Shown: positions 1-4,297 of the stretch, piece after piece | How positions within the stretch are numbered: the stretch's first letter is position 1 | How the letters are laid out: each line of letters starts with the position of its first letter | Assembly: GCA_005787645.1 (NCBI GenBank) | Contig: SYAM01000076.1 | Coordinates: forward strand, 1 to 6,463 | Direction of reading: 5' to 3' | From: Actinomycetota bacterium | GTDB lineage: Bacteria; Actinomycetota; Actinomycetes; Nanopelagicales; Nanopelagicaceae | DNA length: 6,463 nt | Position numbers and translations under genes: made by a program | The notes under the pieces: generated by a model | Told to the model about the DNA's origin: nothing | Seen by the model: the letters and a program-made list of their open reading frames with translations, nothing else | Database searches by the model: none

Positions 1-1470
1 CTCTTACGATCACAAGGATTGAAGATTCTCCCTGCAATCACTGATGGGACCAAGAAATTGGTCTTATCGGGATACTTAGGAAAAGAAGGCACTCGCAAAG
101 AAGTAGTTACGACTATTACCAACCTAGTCATCAATAATAATTTTGATGGAATCGACTTAGATCTTGAGGGATTCGCATTCGTCGACGGGTCATCATCATG
201 GAATAAGACCAAACCCTTATGGACACAATTCATCAAGGAACTTTCTGTAAGCCTTCACGCACAAGAGAAATTGCTTTCTGTCACGACGCCCGTATTATTT
301 GATCCTACAACTGGAAGAAAAGGTTCATATCACGTCTATAACTGGGCGGGAATCGCTCCATACATTGATCGATTACGGATCATGACCTACGACTACTCCG
401 TCGGTAAACCCGGTCCAATCGGACCACTCGAATGGAGCGAAAGCGCGTTGAAGTACGCAATTTCAGTATTACCTGCTTCGAAGGTTTGGGTTGGCATACC
501 TGGATACGGAAGAGATTGGATTACAAATGTCGAGGGGAAGTGCCCTAAGAATGTTGCTAATTTAATCAAGGCAGGTTCGAAGGCTGCAGTCTTTGATGCG
601 GCAAAAGGTTCTGAATTGGCATTAGCTTACGGAACTACACCTGTCTATGACGCACTCCGTGGCGAAGCAACTTTTAATTATAAAAAAACCTACAACGGCG
701 TAAATGGAGATGGTGAACCAGTTTCGTGCACTGCAACCCGAGTTGCGTGGTACCAAGATAAGCGCGCGTATCTTGCTCGCGCGGAATTTGTTACAAAGTA
801 TCGAATCGGTGGTTTGGTGCAATGGACGCTAAGTCAGGCAAGTCCTGAATCGGTTGATGCACTTTTAGAATATGCCCGAACGATTGGTCCAGATGAAGTT
901 GTTGGAAAAATCGCCTCACAAGAGGTCACTTCACAGTATGGTGAGATAAAACGACTCGAAGCGCTATTTGCCTTGAGGGATAAGTCGCCGATTGAGAACC
1001 TCGATGTTATCTTCCAATTCCGACGCAGTGCGCAAGATTCGTGGAGTGATTTAACAAAAGTACAGACTGGACGGGATGGATTAGCGCAAGTCGATCTACT
1101 TGTAGGTGGTGCACTTAATTTCCGCGCCATCACAGAAGAGACGTGGGAGCGCCTTGCGAGCCAAACAGAAATAGGTACCCTCAAAGTAACGCGATCACTT
1201 TCGATATCGGCACCTACCCATGGAAAAGTTGGCGCAGCGCTGGAGATTCTCGCCCAGGTAACTCCTCGCGAGGGTGAGGTCACGCTGCAAGTGCGAAGGG
1301 GTGGCGCGTGGCAGGATCTGGATACGGGTGAGGTTTCGCCGCTTAACGGTGGGCATCTCTTTTTGGTCTATCCCAAAGGGCAAGGGTTTGAGACCTTTCG
1401 GGTGACAGTTGCGGCGAGTGAAAAATACAATGGTTCCGAGGGTGAGCCCTTTACAGTTCTTATCCGATAA
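1..1470 (+). CDS. Glycoside hydrolase family 18 protein, C-terminal part (5' end outside window)
   Basis: The frame is open to the first base, so the true start and any signal peptide lie upstream; the TTG at 19 is not the likely start. The encoded part (489 codons, no stop before 1468) is a TIM-barrel glycosidase of the chitinase-like GH18 family. It has the catalytic DxxDxDxE signature as DGIDLDLE (codons 145-168), with the acid Glu at 166-168. MTYDY follows at about 382-396, GIPGYGRDW at about 493-519, and the barrel-closing Trp of VQWTL at 823-825. Two cysteines (541, 727) could form a disulfide in an exported protein. After about 900 the chain becomes two beta-rich, Ig-like segments with a recurring pattern (FRRS..W.DL and VRRG..W.DL), which suggests surface attachment or glycan binding. 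The family usually cleaves or binds beta-1,4 GlcNAc polymers; the exact substrate (chitin, peptidoglycan) cannot be read here. GC is clearly lower in the catalytic part than in the tail. Family call is strong, substrate unknown. Confidence 0.88.
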   Translation, partial: LLRSQGLKILPAITDGTKKLVLSGYLGKEGTRKEVVTTITNLVINNNFDGIDLDLEGFAFVDGSSSWNKTKPLWTQFIKELSVSLHAQEKLLSVTTPVLFDPTTGRKGSYHVYNWAGIAPYIDRLRIMTYDYSVGKPGPIGPLEWSESALKYAISVLPASKVWVGIPGYGRDWITNVEGKCPKNVANLIKAGSKAAVFDAAKGSELALAYGTTPVYDALRGEATFNYKKTYNGVNGDGEPVSCTATRVAWYQDKRAYLARAEFVTKYRIGGLVQWTLSQASPESVDALLEYARTIGPDEVVGKIASQEVTSQYGEIKRLEALFALRDKSPIENLDVIFQFRRSAQDSWSDLTKVQTGRDGLAQVDLLVGGALNFRAITEETWERLASQTEIGTLKVTRSLSISAPTHGKVGAALEILAQVTPREGEVTLQVRRGGAWQDLDTGEVSPLNGGHLFLVYPKGQGFETFRVTVAASEKYNGSEGEPFTVLIR

Positions 1471-1483
1471 ATCGGTGGAGAGT

Positions 1484-1488
1484 GGAGG
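1484..1488 (+). promoter_or_regulatory. Ribosome binding site of clpS
   Basis: GGAGG lies 4 bases before ATG 1493, and a second purine stretch, GGAGAG at 1477-1482, lies 7 bases before GTG 1490 and 10 before ATG 1493. GTG 1490 and ATG 1493 are adjacent in-frame codons, so the two starts differ by one residue and the sequence alone does not decide between them. Confidence 0.5.
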
Positions 1489-1492
1489 CGTG

Positions 1493-1810
1493 ATGATTTC
1501 GGCTCCTAAAGCAAGCAGTGCAGATACCGAAGTCACTCCTTCAGACTCTGTTGAAGAGTTTTTACGTTCGCTTCACGACAAACCGTGGGTAACTATCGTC
1601 TGGGACGATCCAATCAACCTGATGTCATACGTAACCCATGTTTTTATGGCGGTCTTCGGTTACTCCCGAGATAAAGCCCATAACCTTATGTTGCAGGTAC
1701 ATAACGACGGTAAGGCAATAGTCAGCAATGGAACTCGAGAAGAGATGGAACATGATGTTGCAATGCTCCATGAATATGGTCTTTGGGCCACTCTTCAGAG
1801 GATGGATTAG
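1493..1810 (+). CDS. clpS: ATP-dependent Clp protease adaptor protein ClpS
   Basis: A 105-residue cytosolic adaptor that in this family recognises bulky N-terminal residues of substrates (N-degrons) and hands them to the Clp unfoldase (ClpC or ClpA type). The first 30 or so residues are polar, low-complexity and probably flexible, as is normal for ClpS. The core begins at PWVTIVWDDP (residues 31-40) and ends near the C-terminus with LHEYGLWATLQ. Asp38-Asp39 and His70 (in LQVHNDG) match the substrate-pocket acids and histidine of E. coli ClpS (Asp35, Asp36, His66). Trp37 replaces the E. coli Asn34, which as I recall is usual in actinobacterial ClpS. The start is set at ATG 1493 behind GGAGG, with GTG 1490 as an equal alternative. 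The reading frame extends further upstream, but only into the GH18 gene and without ClpS similarity. The gap to the GH18 stop is 22 bases and to the next gene 3 bases, so clpS and the DUF2017 gene are probably cotranscribed. Confidence 0.93.
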   Translation: MISAPKASSADTEVTPSDSVEEFLRSLHDKPWVTIVWDDPINLMSYVTHVFMAVFGYSRDKAHNLMLQVHNDGKAIVSNGTREEMEHDVAMLHEYGLWATLQRMD

Positions 1811-1813
1811 AGC

Positions 1814-2407
1814 ATGAGTGGATTTTCACGGAAGCGAAACGGCGAGATCCTTGCGACCTTCTCGCACTATGAAGGGGCGATACTAAAGAGTCTTACCGAA
1901 CAGATTCTCGAGCTCCTAGGTGAAGGCGATGCGCCGGCAGATCCCCTCCTTGCGGTTGTCGGAATTTCGAGCAACGACTCCCTCCCTGAAGATCCCGTTC
2001 TAGCGCGGCTACTTCCTGATGCGTATAAAGAAGAGAAAGATGCGGCGGAATTTCGCCGCTACACCGAACATAGCGCACGTGAGAAAAAGCGAGCCCATGC
2101 CCAAGCAATCCGTGAGCTCTTGATGGAAAATCTCGGTGATCACGCCCTTGATTTGACCGAGCCTGGTCTGAATAAACGTGAAGAACTCCACTTTATTCTC
2201 CCTAAAGAGAAGGCTCAGATGTGGTTGATGGGAATCAACGATATGCGCCTTGCCTTAGGCACCCGATTGAATGTCACACCCGATGCTCAAGAGCGATTTT
2301 CGGCAATGAGTGAGGAGAATCCGGATAAAGGGATCTATAACTTATTTGCATGGTTAGGGTGGCTACAAGAAATCTTGCTTGACATTTTGACGGACACGGA
2401 CGAATAA
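1814..2407 (+). CDS. DUF2017 family protein, partner gene of clpS
   Basis: A 197-residue soluble, highly charged and mainly helical protein of the actinobacterial DUF2017 family; no catalytic motif is visible. Recognisable family stretches are DPVLARLLPDAY (residues 60-71), EFRRYTE (79-85), a helix with WLMGINDMRLALGTRL (137-152), and a C-terminal helix with LFAWLGWLQEILLDIL. Residues 79-105 are rich in Arg, Lys and Glu and could form a long exposed helix. The ATG at 1814 is 3 bases after the clpS stop. AGAGGA at 1797-1802, inside the end of clpS, could serve as a distant Shine-Dalgarno sequence, or translation may be coupled. In M. tuberculosis the clpS gene (Rv1331) is likewise followed by a member of this family (Rv1332), sometimes labelled a transcriptional regulator. 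I see no DNA-binding domain. A role with ClpS or the Clp protease is suggested only by this conserved pairing. Confidence 0.85.
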   Translation: MSGFSRKRNGEILATFSHYEGAILKSLTEQILELLGEGDAPADPLLAVVGISSNDSLPEDPVLARLLPDAYKEEKDAAEFRRYTEHSAREKKRAHAQAIRELLMENLGDHALDLTEPGLNKREELHFILPKEKAQMWLMGINDMRLALGTRLNVTPDAQERFSAMSEENPDKGIYNLFAWLGWLQEILLDILTDTDE

Positions 2408-2422
2408 ATTGAGAGTAAAAAA

Positions 2423-2450
2423 GAACCGGATAGATCTCTCTATCCGGTTC
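2423..2450 (-). terminator. Intrinsic terminator of the rhodopsin gene at the convergent junction
   Basis: GAACCGGATAGA and TCTATCCGGTTC form a perfect 12-bp stem around the 4-base loop TCTC. Read on the - strand, the stem ends in GGTTC followed by a run of six T, a classical rho-independent terminator about 37 bases after the rhodopsin stop. On the + strand the hairpin is followed only by TCGACTAG, a poor T tract. It should therefore work mainly for the rhodopsin transcript, though it may also slow or protect the 3' end of the clpS-DUF2017 message. Confidence 0.88.
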
Positions 2451-2453
2451 TCG

Positions 2454-2470
2454 ACTAGTTCTTTACTAGT
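2454..2470. repeat. Short repeat: two ACTAGT palindromes
   Basis: ACTAGT occurs at 2454-2459 and again at 2465-2470, separated by TCTTT. Each copy is a palindrome, so together they can also fold into a 6-bp hairpin with a 5-base loop. It lies between the rhodopsin stop and the main terminator. No function is assigned; it may be an accessory 3'-end hairpin. Confidence 0.35.
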
Positions 2471-2487
2471 TGAAAGAAGAGAAGATA

Positions 2488-3255
2488 TTAATCTTCCTTC
2501 ATTCCTTCTGCAGCAGACTTCATGCGTGCAATCTTGTAGATCGTGAGACCGAAGACACACTTGGCCAAGATATCTGCGATGGTGTACCCAGTCTGGCGCC
2601 ATACGAATGCATCTGTTGTACCGATGTCGAAGAGTGGGAACATGTAAGAGATTGGGTATACGCCCCATGTACCAATAAGGAGAAGTCGTAGCCGACCAAC
2701 GGTTGCTGCTACGCCCGCTGGTTGACGCTCGAGTGATGCGCCAAGTTCGCGGAAGAGTACATAGAGGATATAGAGGAATGGAATTGTTGAAAGAACGCCC
2801 CAGATGATCTTGGTGTTGTTTTCCATGGAGATTTCTCCTGGGTAGCCAAGACCAATCATCAACGCAGATGCGATGACAAGTCGGTTTGTCAGTGAGGAAG
2901 CAACTTCCTTTGCGAGCGCAAGTACTGCGATCGTTTCAACAAGAAGTAGTGGCACAGTGAGAATCCAGTCCACGTATCGGTAGCCTTCGTTGAACGCGTT
3001 GTTGGCGCCGCGGACGGTGATGCTGTATCCGTCACCAGCTGCCTCGTGGAATGAATTGAAGATTCTCCAGTAGTGGTAACCAGCAATAAAGGTAACCATC
3101 GAGGAGAGGACAAGGGCTTTACGGTACTTCGGGAGTACACGTGGTTGGGAGACCAATGTGTACACGGTGCATGCGATCATGCAGATGAGGCCAAAAGAGA
3201 GGGAGTTGTAGATCCAGTTAAATTGGCCCTCGGTTAATGCGACAGCATTTGACAT
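2488..3255 (-). CDS. Actinorhodopsin, light-driven proton pump (xanthorhodopsin-like microbial rhodopsin)
   Basis: A 255-residue seven-helix membrane protein that binds retinal and should pump protons outward under light. Helix C reads RYVDWILTVPLLLVE. Asp96 is the proton acceptor, Thr100 and Glu107 complete the DTE pump motif with Glu107 as donor, and Arg93 is the counter-ion arginine. His61 on helix B matches the histidine paired with the acceptor in proteorhodopsin and xanthorhodopsin. Lys232 in DILAKCVFG (codon 2560-2562) is the retinal Schiff-base lysine. Leu104, at the spectral tuning site, predicts green absorption. Gly153 in WGVLSTIPF matches the glycine that opens the carotenoid antenna pocket in xanthorhodopsin-type pumps. 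The start is ATG 3253-3255, with GGAAGG 10 bases upstream (3266-3271 on the + strand). The gene is monocistronic, convergent with the DUF2017 gene, divergent from mec, and ends in its own terminator. No retinal or carotenoid synthesis gene is in the window. Confidence 0.97.
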   Translation of the reverse strand: MSNAVALTEGQFNWIYNSLSFGLICMIACTVYTLVSQPRVLPKYRKALVLSSMVTFIAGYHYWRIFNSFHEAAGDGYSITVRGANNAFNEGYRYVDWILTVPLLLVETIAVLALAKEVASSLTNRLVIASALMIGLGYPGEISMENNTKIIWGVLSTIPFLYILYVLFRELGASLERQPAGVAATVGRLRLLLIGTWGVYPISYMFPLFDIGTTDAFVWRQTGYTIADILAKCVFGLTIYKIARMKSAAEGMKED

Positions 3256-3284
3256 AGAGGTTATGCCTTCCGTTGTAGTGCCCC

Positions 3285-3303
3285 GGGGGGCTTTTTGCCC
3301 TCC
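3285..3303. other. Hairpin in the rhodopsin 5' leader
   Basis: GGGGGGC and GCCCTCC flank TTTTT. In the + sense they pair over 7 bp with one G-U pair; in the - strand transcript the stem has one A-C mismatch. It would lie about 30-48 bases before the rhodopsin start codon and contains GGAGG in that sense. It may affect leader stability or translation, or it may simply be a GC-rich spacer. Whether it is transcribed depends on the unmapped rhodopsin start site. Confidence 0.35.
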
Positions 3304-3411
3304 AGGAAGCGCCAGCCAAGCCAGGCCCCGATATCAACGGTCTGACTCTTTAAGCACCTGTTAGTCGCAATCGTGAGGCCTGGGTCACGCAGATGCAACC
3401 GAAAATCGCAG

Positions 3412-3440
3412 ATTTCATAAATTTTTTTTATAAATAATCA
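3412..3440. promoter_or_regulatory. AT-rich block, candidate promoter or regulator site
   Basis: An almost pure A/T stretch stands out in a GC-rich surrounding. It contains ATTTTTTTTATAAATAAT, with a TATAAA at 3429-3434 that could act as a -10 element toward mec, although no matching -35 is visible. Strand and role are uncertain; such tracts may also be bent DNA or an UP-like element serving either divergent promoter. Confidence 0.3.
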
Positions 3441-3499
3441 TGGCGAAATTCGGACATTTGGCTTATTTGGGGGGTTCTCTGGGAGTGAGGCGGGCCAAC

Positions 3500-3518
3500 C
3501 GCGGAAAGCGTTCCCGCG
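3500..3518 (+). other. GC-rich hairpin directly upstream of mec
   Basis: CGCGGAA and TTCCCGCG can pair around the loop AGCG, giving 7 bp with one bulged C. The structure ends 15 bases before the mec ATG. If transcription starts upstream it would be a leader hairpin; if the mRNA is leaderless it lies in the promoter as an imperfect palindrome that could be an operator. The sequence does not decide. Confidence 0.35.
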
Positions 3519-3521
3519 CTC

Positions 3522-3527
3522 TACCCT
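3522..3527 (+). promoter_or_regulatory. Possible -10 box for a leaderless mec transcript
   Basis: TACCCT fits the loose TAnnnT form of actinobacterial -10 boxes and ends 6 bases before ATG 3534, so transcription could begin on the A of the start codon. No Shine-Dalgarno sequence precedes mec, which favours a leaderless message, a common arrangement in actinobacteria. No good -35 element is present. This is inference from spacing only. Confidence 0.3.
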
Positions 3528-3533
3528 TGAGCC

Positions 3534-3953
3534 ATGGTCCTTCGGATTTCTGCCGATCTCGTCGCTGCCCTCTGGGAGCATTCCGAACGCGAACATCCCA
3601 TTGAGGCATGTGGGGTCATCGCTGGCCCGGCTGCCGACCTCACTCCCACCCGTCATATCCCGATGGAGAACTCCGCGTATTCACCCACTTTTTATGAATT
3701 CGAGTCAAAGGCGCTGCTTGGCCTCTACCAAGAGCTCGATGATCTCGACGAGGCTCTAGTAGTCATTTATCACTCGCATACCTCGACAGAGGCCTATCCA
3801 TCACGTACCGATATTGCATACGCAGGCGAGCCGGGAGCGCATTATGTTCTTCTGTCTACTCGCGAAGAGATTGCACCTAGAAGCGAATTCCGTTCCTTTC
3901 GAATCGTTAATGGCGTTGTTACTGAAGAGTTAGTGGAAATCGTCGGCGATTAG
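3534..3953 (+). CDS. mec: JAMM/Mov34 zinc peptidase of the CysO cysteine pathway
   Basis: A 139-residue cytosolic metallopeptidase of the JAB1/MPN/Mov34 (JAMM) family. In M. tuberculosis the orthologue Mec (Rv1334) removes cysteine from the CysO-cysteine adduct, releasing free cysteine and CysO. The full JAMM signature is present: Glu24 in PIEACGVIAG is the general base, His80 and His82 in YHSHT and Asp93 are the zinc ligands, and Ser90 sits in PSRTD. The stretch HSHTSTEAYPSRTD is close to what I recall of the mycobacterial enzyme. The length is normal for a single-domain member. The start is ATG 3534; no Shine-Dalgarno sequence is visible, so a leaderless start is possible. It is the first gene of the operon, 32 bases before cysO, the gene for its substrate. 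Because CysO here has residues beyond Gly-Gly, this enzyme may also trim the CysO precursor, as JAMM enzymes QbsD and HcyD do for related carriers; that is inference. Confidence 0.93.
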   Translation: MVLRISADLVAALWEHSEREHPIEACGVIAGPAADLTPTRHIPMENSAYSPTFYEFESKALLGLYQELDDLDEALVVIYHSHTSTEAYPSRTDIAYAGEPGAHYVLLSTREEIAPRSEFRSFRIVNGVVTEELVEIVGD

Positions 3954-3970
3954 CGTGATGGCCAACGCTA
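3951..3970 (+). other. Small hairpin between mec and cysO
   Basis: TAGCGT and ACGCTA form a perfect 6-bp inverted repeat around an 8-base loop; the first arm includes the mec stop codon and the second ends 15 bases before the cysO ATG. There is no T run after it, so it is not a terminator. It could set relative expression or RNA processing between the two genes, or be chance. Confidence 0.3.
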
Positions 3971-3985
3971 CGGAATAATCAAGTT

Positions 3986-4297
3986 ATGAGTTCTGAGAGC
4001 GGCGCAGTTATCGAAGTTCGTATCCCTACCATTTTGCGTCCCTATACAGGTGGTGCAAAGGTCGTCTCTGCTAATGGAACAACGTTGCGCGAACTTATTG
4101 CAGACCTCGGAGCGCATTTCAATGGACTCGATGAGCGAATTATGACCGATGGAACGCTCCTTAAATTCATCAATGTCTATGTCAATGACGAAGATGTTCG
4201 TTTCCTCGGCGGCTTGGATCTAGCGCTTAACGCAGGAGATAAAGTGACAATTCTTCCTGCCGTTGCCGGTGGTGCGAATAATTGTGGCGCGATTTAA
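3986..4297 (+). CDS. cysO: CysO, ubiquitin-like sulfur carrier for cysteine synthesis, with a post-GG tail
   Basis: A 103-residue beta-grasp protein of the ThiS/MoaD family. Charged as a C-terminal thiocarboxylate on Gly-Gly, CysO donates sulfur to the aminoacrylate on CysM. Residues near the start (IPTILRPYTGG, 13-23), the central FINVYVNDEDVRF (61-73) and the end (VTILPAVAGG, 87-96) closely match the mycobacterial protein as I remember it. The oddity is the C-terminus. M. tuberculosis CysO ends at Gly-Gly, whereas here the frame continues ANNCGAI (97-103) to the TAA at 4295-4297. The tail must be removed before adenylation and thiolation. The last 14 bases overlap cysM, whose GTG start is at 4284, so the pair is probably translationally coupled. 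The start is ATG 3986 with only a weak GGAA at 3972-3975 upstream. The E1-like activating enzyme (MoeZ/MoeB type) is not in the window. Identity is strong; tail processing is inferred. Confidence 0.93.
   Translation: MSSESGAVIEVRIPTILRPYTGGAKVVSANGTTLRELIADLGAHFNGLDERIMTDGTLLKFINVYVNDEDVRFLGGLDLALNAGDKVTILPAVAGGANNCGAI
4268..4274 (+). promoter_or_regulatory. Ribosome binding site of cysM inside the CysO Gly-Gly codons
   Basis: GGTGGTG lies 9 bases before GTG 4284. The same GGT GGT bases encode the functional Gly95-Gly96 of CysO. The spacing and the alignment of the CysM N-terminus favour this start over the upstream in-frame TTG 4263 and GTG 4269 or 4272. The match to the anti-Shine-Dalgarno is only moderate. 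Confidence 0.45.

Larger units (their letters stand above)
3256..3533. other. Divergent intergenic region between rhodopsin and the mec-cysO-cysM operon
   Basis: A 278-base region without a convincing gene. From the rhodopsin side it holds a GC-rich block with CCCCGGGGGG (3281-3290), a mixed central part, an AT-rich block (about 3412-3440, including eight T in a row), a six-G run at 3469-3474, and a GC-rich hairpin just before mec. It must supply the promoter for the - strand rhodopsin gene and very likely one for the + strand operon. I found no clean TTGACA/TATAAT pair for the rhodopsin gene, and no riboswitch or RNA gene that I recognise. Confidence 0.6.

Noticed and set aside
834..1283. 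150-codon open frame on the - strand inside the GH18 gene
   Set aside because: It is antisense to a clear coding sequence, has no recognisable domain and no ribosome binding site.
1409..1492. Longer N-terminus for ClpS from in-frame TTG 1411-region codons inside the GH18 gene
   Set aside because: The extra residues overlap the GH18 coding sequence, show no ClpS similarity, and the good ribosome binding sites lie just before 1490-1493.
2470..2691. Short + strand open frame opposite the rhodopsin 3' end
   Set aside because: It is antisense to conserved rhodopsin helices F and G and resembles no known protein.
3480..3540. tRNA-like segment on the - strand: GCTC-AAGGGTA-GAGC resembles a D-arm, followed by a GC-rich stem like an anticodon arm
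   Set aside because: The stem loop AACGCTT lacks the U at position 33, there is no T-arm sequence like GGTTCGA, no matching acceptor stem, and no base between the two arms as required.
4263..4283. Longer CysM starting at TTG 4263 or GTG 4269/4272
   Set aside because: The added residues are the cysO end read in another frame; the known N-terminus of CysM aligns with the protein begun at GTG 4284, which also has GGTGGTG upstream.
4274..4297. CysO tail as the result of a simple frameshift
   Set aside because: The frame is continuous and in register through the conserved VAGG; a one-base shift would not place a stop directly after Gly-Gly. A lost stop codon remains possible and is treated as a finding.
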